Positions 26,001 to 37,804 of a stretch of DNA of 64,000 nucleotides are shown here, piece after piece. The notes under the pieces were generated by a model, which worked only from the letters and a program-made list of their open reading frames with translations, was not told the origin of the DNA and did no database searches. Within the stretch, counting starts at the first letter, position 1. Each line of letters begins with the position of its first letter. Both the position numbers and the translations under genes were made by a program. Origin of the DNA: Erythrophleum ivorense (Eukaryota > Streptophyta > Magnoliopsida > Fabales > Fabaceae); the NCBI GenBank assembly GCA_026724425.1, contig JAIUCV010000401.1, forward strand, positions 434,001 through 498,000, in the 5' to 3' direction.

Positions 26001-26946
26001 GCAATTAGGTCTCATTAAGAGATTTTTGGGAAGCTAAAGATCATGATTTTCAGAGACCTAGAGAATATTTGAGAAATTTTCAAAATTGGGATTTTTCATG
26101 GATTCTGGTATGGGTACTGTTCATACTGGCAGTTTTGAATTCTGTGTCACCTGATGGCCAAATGCTATCCAATGCTTATGAAATTTTATATGCATAAACT
26201 AGAGGTCATAAGCTTTCTGTGGCCACCGAGATCACCTCATTTGGAGGTCTAGAGAGGAAGATATGCATTTTCGAAGGTTCTGCCCAGTATCAGACTTCTT
26301 GCCAGACCCGAGGTACTGTTCCATCGATTTCCGGGAGTTTAGCTTGATGTACTGATTTGGAGATATTTTTACTCTCTAGTTAACATCCACATGTTTCCAT
26401 AGTGATATCATTTGCAAGCATTGGATTTTTTTGGAATTAGTTAGACATTTTTGAAATCCATATCAGTAAACTGTGACAGTATCAGGAACCCTCCGACCAG
26501 TAGATCATTTCGCGTGTCAAACGCATTATATATGAGATTTTAAGACTTCTACATATTTTTAGTATGAAGTAGACGTCTTAAGCTTTCCAGAATGACTGAG
26601 ATTACATGTTTTCTATTTTTATAGATTTAGTTATGAATTTCCAAAGTTTGAGACAGAAAAGAGGAAATTCTGGCCGAAAATACAAACCTGGATTTCATAT
26701 GCTCCTTTTCTTTCTACGAGTTGTAGGCCAAATTTGATGATGGAAATGAGTTATATTCATGTGTTTAAGTATGATAAAGTGATAGATGCTTTCATATGGC
26801 CTACAGGACTCCGAAAGAAAAATTTTACCAGTAAAGAAATGTACTTTTATTCATAACTTCCTATGCCACTATATTGTTTCCATAGAATAAACATAAGATG
26901 AGACATGGGAATTGTATGAATTGAGTCCTAAAAGTATGGTGTTACA
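23098..26946 (+). mobile_element. Complete family A solo LTR (A5), TSD CTTTT
   Basis: 3849 bp, TGTAACATCCGG...GGTGTTACA, with CTTTT at 23093-23097 and 26947-26951. It is the best uninterrupted copy in the window. In order: U3 block (about 23500-23620), leader with splice-like donors (AAAAAG|GTAAG near 23797; ACAAG|GTAAAA near 23990), 90-nt block (24905-24994), tandem array (25150-25345), a CCAAAATGAGATGCATGAGG tail segment (about 25797) and the terminal region. No primer-binding site follows its 3' end and no gag or pol lies within, consistent with a very long solo LTR. It is inserted in A4. Confidence 0.85.
24905..24994 (+). other. Exon-like 90-nt block in A5
   Basis: Preceded by GTGTGTCTAG and followed by GTAGCTCTCC. 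Its sense frame is open and cysteine-containing (GQEKPSPP, CGCVAERGG). Homologous blocks of exactly 90 nt occur in A3, A6, A7, A8, A9, A11 and A16. Confidence 0.5.
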
Positions 26947-26951
26947 CTTTT

Positions 26952-27280
26952 CCTATGGTATTAGTGTGTGATTTAGGACTGTTTTGAGACTTGTTCAAAG
27001 GAAAGAAGTTAGAATTTGAAGGATAAGCTTGTAGCAAGTGAAAGAGCTCTTGAAAAGGCTAAGAAACAAAATAAACTTCATGGCTTTTCTTGCTTCTTCT
27101 CTTTGTTCTTCCATGGGTGTGTTTCGGCCACATAGAGAACACTTAAGAGGGAGTGAATTTTGACCAAGAACAAGCATGAAACCTAGGTTTTAGAGCGTGA
27201 GAAACAAGTTTATGCAAAGAAATTCCAAAAAGAAGCATTAGAAATAAAGTTACCAAAATTTAGAGATTTTGTTGCACCTT
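26952..27280 (+). mobile_element. Family A copy A4, middle part
   Basis: A4 resumes with TCCTATGG after the CTTTT duplication of A5, exactly where other copies read ...CTTTTCCTATGGG (compare 28019-28035). It is cut at 27280 by A6 (left pentamer ACCTT). Confidence 0.7.
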
Positions 27281-27831
27281 TGTAATGTCCAGTTTTCATA
27301 AAAATGACAAAAATGTATACGTTTTCAAAGTAAACCCCTTGAAATGAATTGGTTAAGGTCCAAAAAAATAAGAATAATGATCTAGATAGTTAGTAATTAA
27401 AGTAGAAGGCTAGAAGAGCCTTGAAATATAGGCTAAAATAACTAGACAGGATTTAACAAAATTGCTACGTAACGTAATGACATCTTTATAATTTCAGGCA
27501 AATTTTAGAATTCTCATAGGGGAGCTTTTTAAATGGAAAATTTGAATTCTCCGAGGTTCTCAGAGGCCCTAAAAACCATTAGAAGCCCTATGATAGTTAA
27601 AACCTTTCTAGTGCATGTTTTCTAATATCGGTTGACCCAAACTTTGACCCTTATGTTCGGGAAGGTTTTAGCTCCAATTTGAGTGATTTCAAAGGCATTT
27701 TATAAGATTAAGAGCTAAATTTTATGATGGAAAAGATGGTTTTAAAGAAGGAGCTAAAATGAACTAGAAACAAAAATGCCAAGATTTAGGGACATAAATG
27801 AAATTTTTGGAAACAACTTCTAAAACCTACC

Positions 27832-27839
27832 TATATATA
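27832..27839 (+). promoter_or_regulatory. LTR TATA box of A6
   Basis: TATATATA, 551 bp from the LTR start, followed by a pyrimidine-rich stretch. The same element lies at the same offset in A8 (32554) and A14 (61376). Confidence 0.65.
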
Positions 27840-28893
27840 CCCCATGCCCCACTCTTCTCCTCATTTGGTTCATTTCATTTCTCCCTTAAACCAAAGAAAG
27901 GACCAAGAGAGTCAGGCACAAGTGGGAGGAGAGAAAGGGATAAGAAAAAGTAAGAGAAAGGTATGGATTTCCATGGATTTTCTTAGTTTCTCCTTAGCAA
28001 ACTTCTCCTCCTTCTCCTCTTCTTTCCTATGGGTTTATTAAAGCTTTTGGGTTTGTTTTGAGGTCAGAACAAGAGGGAAAAATTTGAAATTCAAGAGAAG
28101 AAGCCAAGCAAAAAGAAGAGCAAGCAAAGGAAGCTAAGAAACTAAGGTAGTTTGCTATGCTTCAAGCTTGTTCTTCCATTGCTTTCCTTTTGTATGTTTC
28201 AACCTATATATGACCAGCCATAAGGGGTTCAATTTCTGGCCAAACCAATAGTGAATCTTAGGAAAATGAGGGAGAAGAACAAGAATATGCAAAGAAAACA
28301 ACAAAATGACTATAGATTTTAAGATAGCAAAGTTAGGGTTTCAAGTGCTTAACTAAAATTCTATTTTGATGCAAGAGTTCCTAGGCCAAAATAGATGTTT
28401 GGATGAGCTCCTAAGATCCCTAGAAAGCTTCTCACATGCATCTCCCATCAAAAAAACAAAACAAACTCTTTTGGTGCTCCCTTGATGCATAGCCTCTACC
28501 TAGGGTGAAAGTGGCACCATGGGGTAGTTTTAATTTATTCCAAGCTTGGTTTTGTATCATATATGATGAGAGAGGATGAGAGAAATCCTTGAAAAAATTT
28601 TAGAAGTCATGGATTGTGAGATGTTGCCATAGGTTCCATATTGTGACTTAAAGAAGCAACACCTAGCTAGGCTCCTTAAATTAATTGTGTGATGGCTCCA
28701 AGATGCTTAAAAGGAGTCAAGAATCATAGATGGATGGAAAGAATAGAGCTAAAATCATGTTTTCCTAAGGTTGCTTCATTAGGTACATTATGGAACCATA
28801 AATGAGCCATATGATCCATTTAGCTTTTGAAATGAATGTGTGGCTTTAGAAATTGTTCCAAGAGTATAATTGGCTTCCATATTATATGTCTAG

Positions 28894-28983
28894 GCCAAAG
28901 GAATTAAGCTTGACCTTCTTGTGAGTGTGTGGCCAAGGGAGAGGAACCAAATTCAAGGAAGAAAGTGGGCAATTGTAACCAAG
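28894..28983 (+). other. Exon-like 90-nt block in A6
   Basis: Framed by ATGTCTAG and AAG|GTAGCTC. Exactly 90 nt. Sense-frame stops are present in this copy. Confidence 0.4.
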
Positions 28984-30726
28984 GTAGCTCTCTCTTATTT
29001 CTTTCATGCATGAGTGAATGTTTATCTTGTCTTTGAATGTGTGTATGTATGTTTTGAGCCATGAAAAATGTTTTAACATATATCTATATGCCATGTGTAA
29101 TATCCAGTTCTTTGAAAATGAGAGAAAATGCGAGAAACGTAACGTGCGGTTTCTCCTTAAATGAGCGAAATTCAAAGGATACAAAAGGAAGTTCCCTTAG
29201 ATAGAGTGATTTGAGGTCTAATAAAATTATAATAATATTCTAGACCTCAAATAATGATGAGTCAAGGCCAGAGGTACTCTAAAATGGAGGTAAAATGGCC
29301 AAATAGAATTTAATGAGACAATTATGAAACGTAATGATATTTTCATAATTTTGGGCAAATTTTAGAATTCTCACAGGAGGGCTTTTAAAATGGCAAATTT
29401 GAGTTCTCCAAGGTTCTTAGAGGCTTTGAAAACCATGGGAAGCCCCAAGACAGTTAAAACCCTTTTGGTGTGCATTTTCCAATGTCGATTGACACAAACT
29501 TTGACTGGGTCGTTCGAGAAGGTTTTAACTCTAATTTGAATGATTCCAAAGGAATTTTATAAAATTGGGAACCTAAATTTTATGATGAAATAATTGATTC
29601 TAAAAAAGGAGCTAAAATGAAACCAAAACAAAAATGCGAAGATGAAAGGGCAAAATTGAAATTTTTAAGAAAGTTGAACCTTCTTTAAGTTTCATGTTTC
29701 TTCTCCTCATTATTTGCATGACTTATTCTACCCAAAAACCAGAGAAAGACCAGCTCTCTTAGGCCCACCAAGGAGGAGAAGAAAGGAAGAGAAAAAGTAA
29801 GAAAAAAGATAAGGAAATTTATGGATTTTCATGCTCCTTCTTCTTCCAAACTTGTTCCTCCATTCTCAAGCTTCCTTTTCATGGTTTTAATGGGGATTTT
29901 GGTTCTGTTTTGATGGCAAAAAAATTTGAATTTGAGGAAAGGAAGCCAACCAAGTGAAGAACAAGCAAGAAAATAAGGTATTTTGTCATTCCTATACTTG
30001 ATTATCCTTGTTTCTTCTTTGGTGCATGTTTCACCCTTTGTGAGACTAGCCAAGAGGGGTTGGATTTCTAGCTAAACCAATGGCGAATCTTAGGAAAATG
30101 AGGGAGGAGAACAATAATAAGCAAAGGAAACAATCAAATAGCCATTAGATTTCAAGATAGAAAAGTTAAGGTTTCATGGGTTCCCTTAAAATTCTGATTT
30201 GATACAATAATTATTAGGCTTAAATGAGCATTTGGATGAGCTTCGAAGATCCCTAGAAGGCTCCTCATATGCATTTTCCATCAAGAAAACAAAGTAAATC
30301 CATTTGGTGCTTCCTTGAAGTCTAGCCTTAACCTAAGCTAGATGGAGTACCTAAGGGTAGTTTTAATTTGTTCCAAGCTTATTTTTGAGTCATATTTGAT
30401 GGAAAAGGATGAGAGAAATCCTTGAAAAAATTTTAGAAGCCATAGATAGTGAGATAGTATCATAGGTTCCATATTATAGCTTAAAGAAGCAACACCTAGC
30501 TAGGCTTCTTGATTTGATTGTATATTGACTCCAAGAGACTTAAAAGGAGTCAAGAATCATAAATGAATGGAGAGAATGGAGCAAAGATCATGTTTCAATA
30601 GGGTTGCTTTATTAAGTGCATTATGGAACTATAAAGGAGCTATATGAACTACCTAGCTTTTCTAATAAATGTGTAGCTATAGAAATTGGCTCAAGAGTGT
30701 AATTGACTTCCATATGATGTGTCTAG

Positions 30727-30816
30727 GCCAAGAGAAACAAGCTCTTCCTTATTTTGTGTGTGGGGCCTAGGAAGAGAAGTCCAATTCAAGAGGAAAAGTT
30801 TGCATTTGTAACAAAG
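30727..30816 (+). other. Exon-like 90-nt block in A7
   Basis: Framed by GTGTCTAG and AAAG|GTAGCTC. Exactly 90 nt, with one in-frame stop in the sense frame. Confidence 0.4.
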
Positions 30817-32553
30817 GTAGCTCTCTCTTCTTTCTCTCATGCATAGATGAATGTTTGTCTTGTCTTTGAATATGTGTATGTATGTTTTAAGCTTTGAAAA
30901 AGTATTTTAGCATGTATTCATATGCCATGGTACCATGATGTTACTTTATGCATTCAAATGACACTTTTTGTACTTGCTTTGGTTTGCTTGAGTGTGATGA
31001 AGCCAAGAACCCTCCAGCCATAGTGAGGATGAGCCAAGAACCCTTAAGAATAGTTGAGACAAAGACAAGAGTCTCTTAAGAGTAAGGCTTAGTTCAAGGC
31101 CTTTAAGAAAAAGGTGAGCCAAGTCCAAAATCCTTGAAGAGAATGCGTGAGGCTAATCCACTTACTTGGCAAGCCTATGTATGCTATGTATGACTTTTTA
31201 AAATGCCAAGAAAGCTTCTTGAATGATCACATGTTTTATAGTAGTCATACATGCACTTTTAGACAGATTTTCATTCTTTATGTGTGATTGAAAGGGAGAA
31301 GAGCTATTGGGATTCCTAGAATCTCATTCCTTTCTCCCTACATGTCTAACATGTCTAGGTGGACCAAGTGAGCAAAGGACTGGAAGCCATGAAGCCCAAA
31401 GGAAGGAGAGTGACAACAAAGAGTGGAAATGTGCTAAATTGTAGCATATGAGTGGCATATGATGTATCTTCTTATTTTATATGTTGTATGGCTTTATGAA
31501 TACATGTAAATATGTAAATGTATGTGTATGAATGAGATTTAATACCATATGTATGAAATAACATGATTTGGACATTAGATGGCAAGACTTGGTATGTATG
31601 CTCTTGTGTATATCTTAGGGTGGATGAGTGAGTTTAAGAAACTTGTGTTTGTGCACCTTTGAGACAAGTCTATTAGACCATTTTGGTGCTTTTCCACGTG
31701 CTCAAGTGGCCATGGTTGCCTTAGAAACTAAAATGGGTCATTTGGACACCTTATGAGACTTAAAAGTGACTATTTTGCAACCTAATGTCAAAATCTAACC
31801 AAATGAATGATTTTTCCCATGAAATTTGGCATGCATAGAGATCTTATCCAGAGCATTTTGGGAAGTGAAAGATCAAATTATTTGGAACTCTGTGGAATTA
31901 ATTATGATTTTTTAAAGTTGGCATTTTTCTACTAAATTGATGCAGACACTATTCATTTGGTCAGTTTCTTGGGCTGTGTCATTTGAGAGCCAAATGGTAT
32001 CCAATGTAATGTCTAATTTTTGTTAAACGAAGAAAACGGGCTCGTTTTCAAAGCAAGTCCTCTGAAATGAATTAGTTAAGGTCCCAAAAAATTTAAGTAA
32101 CATTCTAGACTCCTAAAAATGAGAATCCTAGCCTCAGACGGAAGGAAAAACAGAGCTAGAATGAAGAAACAAATTTTGACGAAAATCTTACGAAACATAA
32201 TGGTATTTTCATAATTTTGAGTAATTTTTGGAATTCACACAAGAGGGTTTTTTAAATGAAAGTTTTGAGTTCTCTGGGGTTCTTAGAGACCTTGAAAACC
32301 ATGGGAAGCCCCAGACAGTTAAATCTCCTCCGGTGGATGTTTTTTAATGTTGGTGTGCCTAAACTTTGATGGATCCGTTCGGGAAGGTTTTTTCTCTGAT
32401 TCGAGTGATTCCAAAGGCATTTTATTTAATTGGGAACCTAAATTTTATAATAGAAAAGACAGTTCTAAAAAAGGAGTTAAAACAAAGGAGAAAAAAAAAT
32501 GCAAAGTATGAAGGGTAAAATTAAAATTTTTGAAAAAGTCATTTTTCCCTACC

Positions 32554-32561
32554 TATATATA
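32554..32561 (+). promoter_or_regulatory. LTR TATA box of A8
   Basis: TATATATA followed by GGTGGTGCCTCAC, placed 549 bp after the LTR start. The position is fixed among copies, which supports a promoter and a short U3 with a very long R-U5. Confidence 0.65.
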
Positions 32562-33611
32562 GGTGGTGCCTCACATTCTCCCTCATTTAGCATTAGATTT
32601 CTCAGCCCCAACCCAGAAGCAAAACCCTAGGAGAGAGGCACCCAAGAGAGGAAAAAGAAGGAGGAAGAAATCCAAGCTAAAGCTATGTTTTTATGGTTGT
32701 TTTTCATGCTCTTCTCCATCCACACCACCTCTCCTTCATCCTCCTTCATTTCCTTTGATTAAAATGAAGTTTATAAATCTGATTCAAGGGGGAAATTCAA
32801 GGAAAATTTCGGATTTGAAGAAAGGAGCTTGGAGAAAGCAAGATTCAAGCCAAACTAAGCAAGGAAACAAGGTAAAATTGCATCCTATGGTTGATATCTT
32901 CCATCACCCTTCTTCTCCATTTTTCCTAACCCTAGAAGCCATAAGAGGATCTGATTTTCAAGCCCAACCAAGCATGAATCTTAGGTATTTGATGGAGAAG
33001 AATAAGAATATGCAAAGAAAACAACAAAATAACCATTAGATTTAAAGATGCAAATTCTAGGGTTTCAAGTGTTCTTTCCAATTTTTGATTTTTTGTGATG
33101 ATTCCTAGGTTTAATTAAGAGTTTAAATGAGTTCTTGAGACCCCTAAGATGCTCCCCACAAGCTTCCTCCTTCAAGAAAACAAAGAAATCTCCAAGGAAG
33201 CCAAATTGCCCTATGTCTCAGCCTAGGCATGTTCTTGTAGCTAGGGAGAGTTTTTAATTTTTCTAAGGCCATTCTTAGGTCATATTTGATGAATGAAAAT
33301 GAAGGGAGGCCTTAGAAAAAATTTAGAATTCATAGAAAGTGATTTGGTGCCTTAGGTTCCATATTATGACCTAAAGAAGCAACATGATGTTAGGCCCTTT
33401 GTTTTAATGGTGTAATGACTCCAAGAGGCTTAAAAGGAGTCAAGAATCATATTTGAAAGAATGGAGCCTAGAAATTATTTGAGGGATGTTACTTCATTAG
33501 GTGCATTTATGAACCATAATGGGGTTTATAGAATAACCTAGTGTCTAAGCAAGTTATGTGGCCTTAGAGATTGTTTCATGAACCTAATTGGCTTCCATAA
33601 ATTGTGTCTAG

Positions 33612-33701
33612 GCCAAGAGAAACCATGTCCACCAATTTGTGGGTGTGTGGCCGAAAGAGGAGGCTTGAATCCAAAGGGAAAAGTGTATAATTGTATGCTA
33701 G
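33612..33701 (+). other. Exon-like 90-nt block in A8
   Basis: Framed by GTGTCTAG and CTAG|GTAGCTC. Exactly 90 nt. It lies in an 81-codon sense ORF (33578-33823) with CGCVAERGG, and in a 91-codon antisense ORF (33538-33813). Confidence 0.45.
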
Positions 33702-36279
33702 GTAGCTCTCTCCACCTTCTATCATGTATGGATGTGTGTTTAGCTTGTTTTAGAATATTTTTATGTGTATTTTCAAGCCATGAAAAATATGTTAGCATGA
33801 TTTTGTATGCCACGATTTCATGATGACATGTTATGTTTTCAAATGAATGTATGATATTTGTTGAGTTTGCTTGAGTATGGAGAGGCCAAGAACTCTTAGC
33901 TATGGTGAGGATGAGCTAAGAATCTTAGAGAGTGGTTGAGACATAGCAAAGAGTCTCCCAAAAGCAAAGTGGGCTCCCAAGAGTATGGTTGAGTCCAAAG
34001 CTCTTAAAGAATGGGTGAGGCAAGTCCAAATCCATGAGGAAAAGTGTGAGGCCAATCCAAACACTTGGTGAGCTCTTAAATGTTTTGTATGACTTGTTCA
34101 CATGCCAAGCTTGCTTCTTAAATGTTCATGACTTCCATGATATCCATGCATGCATTTTTAAGGCTTGCTTTGCATATATTATGTATGATTGAATGGGAGA
34201 TGAGCTATCGGGATTCTTTGAATCTAATTCCCTCCTCTCCAATGATTTCACATGCTAGGTGGACCAAGTGGCTATGGTAATGGGAGCCAACAACATTGAA
34301 GGAAGAAGATTGACATCCCTATGTCTAGCATTTACCTTTTTAAGCCATAATGAACCATAATGATGTATATTATTGCTGTAAATAGGTTATGGCCCTTGAG
34401 ACATATGTACTTATGATATTATGTGATATAGAAAAGAAAGTATGTGTTATGTAAATGATGGAATGTGAATTGAGTACGTATGGCAAAGATAGCTTCATGA
34501 ATGAGTTTATAGAAAAGTGCATATGTGTGCATGGAAAGGCCAAAATGAGATGCATGAAGTTTGGGACCATTTGGGCAGCTCACACAAGTCCTAAATGTGC
34601 TTTTAGACTTACCTAAAAGGTGCCAAAACCACAGGGAAGCCATTTGGCAATTTTGGTATCCCATATGGAACCAAAAATGACCATAATGGAATCCTATATC
34701 ACTTTTTAGCCAAATGAGCTATTCTTCATCTGATATTTGGCACGTAATTGGGTCTTATTAAGAGCTTTTTGGGAAGCTAAAGATCATAATTTTTGGAAGT
34801 CTACAAAATATTTGAGAATTTTCCAAAGTTGGCAATTTTTTGGTTTTGGCCTGCTGTACTATTCATTTGGTCTGAAAATGAATTTTGTCACACATGACTC
34901 AAATGATGTCCAATTGCCATGCAATGTTATACAGAGAAACTAAGTATTCACAGTGACCCTTGCCAACTAGAAGCACTTCATTTGAAGGTCTAATGAGGGA
35001 GATATGAATTTTTGAATATTTTGTCCAGTATCAGGGATTTTGCTCGACTTAAGTTACTATTCTATTAAATTTTGAGGCTTGGGTTGAGTGAGCTGGTTTG
35101 AAAATATTTTTTCCTTCTAGCTAACATCCATGAATTTCCAACTTGGTATCATTTACATGGATTGAATTTTTTTGGAATTAATTGGACATTTTCAAATTTT
35201 TCTACAGAATTTTGTGACAGGTCCAGAATGTAGTTTGACCTCTGGACCATTTTGGATGTTAAATGTCCTCTGTGATGGAGGTTATGATTTAAACGTATTT
35301 TTAGTGTGAATTAGACATCTATAGCTTTCCAGAATGACTAAGATTTCATAATTTTAATTTTTTTATAATTAGTTATGATTTTCCAAATTTTGGTCAAAAA
35401 AGAGGCCAAATTTGTCTGAAATTACACTTGGGTATTTTGAGCTTTATTTCGATTTCCATGAATTGTGGGCATGATTTTACGATGCAAATGAGTTGTATTG
35501 ATGTATTTAAATATTAGAATGTATATCATGAGTTCACACAATTCACGTGACACCGAATGGAATTATTGATACGACACAACGCGAAAATAATCATTATATC
35601 CTTGCCTTTTTCATGGGAAACTTACATGATTCATGATATTAAGTCATTTAAAGGCATGAGATGAGTTAGAATTTATAGTATTACATCCAATGCTCATGAA
35701 ATTTTATATTTATAAACTAGACATAATAAGCTTTTCATGTCCACTGAGATCACCCTAATTGGATATCTGAGCAAGGAGATATGGATTTTTGAAATTGGAG
35801 GATAGTACCAGTAGCGATAGACATACTCTAGTACTATTCCATCAATTTCTAGTAGCTAGCAGCCTTTATTATAGTCTGGAATTATTTTTAGCATAAATTA
35901 GACATTTGTAGCTTTCTAGAATGGTATAGTGTGCATGATTTCAATATTTTTATAATTAGTTATGAATTTTTAAAATTAATGTCAGAATTTTATAATTTCA
36001 ACTCGAGGCTACACACTTTATTTTCATGTATACCTTCCACTTGCAGGAGTTCTAAACCATTTCTTAAGCTTGTTATGAGTTGTATTTGTGTATTTAAAGA
36101 TGAAAATGAAATGGATGAGTCCATATGGCCTACAGAACACTGAATGAAAATTTTATTCGTGACATAACATAATTTAATGGAATATTTTTAATAGCTTTTC
36201 TTGGAAATCTTATGTAATCCAAGGAGATGAGCCTAGTAATGATATGAGATGAGCTTAGTAAATGTGGTGTTACACCATG

Positions 36280-37804
36280 GTACCATGATGTTATGTTATG
36301 CACTTAAATGATGCTTTATGAACATGTTTTGGTTTACTTAAGTATAGTGAAGCCAAAAGTCCCTTATTTAGAGTGAGGATGAGCTAAAAGTCCCCAAGAA
36401 TGGGTGAGACAAAGCCAAAAGTCTATAAAGAGTGAGGCTTAGTCAAGAGCCTTTTAAGAAAATGGGTGAAAAAAGTCCAAAATTCCTCAAGAGAAGTGGG
36501 TGAGGCTAAACCATCTTCTTGGCATATGTATGTTTTATATGACTTCTTGAATGCTAGAAAAGTTTCATGAATGATTATGAAAGCCATGATGTCCATGCAT
36601 GCATTTTAGACTTGGATTTGCATTCTTTATGTATGGTTGAAAGGGATAAGAGCTATTGGGATTTTTAGAATCTTATTCCTTCCTCCCTATTGCCTAACAT
36701 GCCTAAGTGGACCAAGTGAACCAAGAAATGGGAGCCACCAAGCTTGAAGAAGAGATATTGACAACAAAGTGTGTGAGTTTGTCCATTTTGTAGCCATATG
36801 AATGGCATATGATATAATCCAATGTTGTATATGATGTATGAGCTTATGAATATTTGTAAATGTATGGATATATTGTATATGTATGAGAACTAGAGCTATG
36901 TGAATGTTGTAGCTACTTTTTGACATTGAATGGCAAGATATAGCTTATGTATTTTTCTGTAAACCTTGGGGTGAGAGTGTGAGTTTGTAAAATATGGGTT
37001 TGTGCACCTTTGAGACATGTTTAGTAGACTCTTTTGGTGCTTTCCCACATGCTCAAGTAGTCATGAAAGCCTTAGAAGCAATTTTGACCCTCTTGAGCCT
37101 TTTAAGCTTAAAAGAGCAAATTTGTAACCCTATCTCATTCAAAGCTTTTTGGAAAGCTAAATATTAGAATATTTGGAGCTCTGTGGAATTAATTATGAAT
37201 TTCCAAAGTTGTCAAATTTTAGTTGTTATGGTATGGTTATTGCTTATATAGTCAATTTCTTTTCCTATGTCATTCGAGAGTTAAATGATCTCTAATGCTT
37301 ATGAAATTTTATAAGCATAAATTAGAAATAATAAGATTTCTATGGCTAAGATCATCCCAATTGAATGTCTGAGTAGGGAGATATGAATTTTTAAAGTTAT
37401 GTGACAGTACTAATAGTGCCAGGTGAGTTTGGTTACTATTTTATCAATTTCTAGTTGCTAGACATCCTTGCTTTAGTCTGGACTTATTTTTAGCACAAAT
37501 TAGACATTTGTAGCTTTCCAGAATGATATAGTGTGCTTAATTTTGATTTTATTAGAATTAGTAATAATTTTTCAAAGTTGATGACAAAAAGTTGGCATAC
37601 CAATTCGAGGTTGAACTTGTGAATTTTACGTATATGGTTCATGAGCTCGAGCTTTTGGCCACATCTTGAGATGGTTTTGAGTTGTAATTGTGTAATTAAA
37701 TAGCGGAATGAGATGGATGAGTTTGTATAGTCCATGGGACATGAAATGAGTATTTTATCCACAAATGTTTGAACTATGAAATGTGTTTCTAACCATTTCT
37801 TACA
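36280..37804 (+). mobile_element. Family A copy A6, 3' part
   Basis: Resumes at GTACCATGATG after A7's duplication and holds the array (36350-36510) and tail. It ends CTTACA at 37804, with no GAGATGAGCT-type terminal segment and no ACCTT duplication, so its 3' junction is rearranged. Confidence 0.65.

Larger units (their letters stand above)
27281..29095 (+). mobile_element. Family A copy A6, 5' part
   Basis: Starts TGTAATGTCC. It contains the U3 block (about 27640-27770), TATA at 27832-27839 (551 bp from the start), leader with donor-like sites, and the 90-nt block at 28894-28983. A7 interrupts it at a GCCATG site (29090-29095), and it resumes at 36280. Confidence 0.8.
32005..35685 (+). mobile_element. 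Complete family A solo LTR A8 nested in A7, TSD TCCAA
   Basis: 3681 bp, TGTAATGTCTAA...AGTATTACA, with TCCAA at 32000-32004 and 35686-35690. The host A7 sequence reads continuously across it (compare A5 at 26160-26200). TATA lies at 32554-32561 (549 bp from the start), and the 90-nt block, array and tail are all present. An open frame of 158 codons (32563-33039) begins just after TATA, but it is of low complexity (KRGKRRRKK, S/P-rich). Confidence 0.9.
29096..36274 (+). mobile_element. Family A solo LTR A7, split by A8; TSD CCATG
   Basis: Starts TGTAATATCCAG and ends GGTGTTACA at 36274, with CCATG duplicated at 29091-29095 and 36275-36279. Removing the nested A8 and its extra TSD (32005-35690) leaves about 3.49 kb. 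It includes the U3 block (about 29510-29630), 90-nt block (30727-30816), the palindrome CATGGTACCATG (30926-30937) and the array (31000-31160). It is inserted within that same palindrome in A6. Confidence 0.85.

Noticed and set aside
32563..33039. 158-codon open frame right after the A8 TATA box as a protein gene
   Set aside because: Low complexity (K/R- and S/P-rich). A16 has a similar but shorter frame (49438-49848, -), while A14, the closest copy, has it in another frame. Similarity is explained by DNA relatedness.
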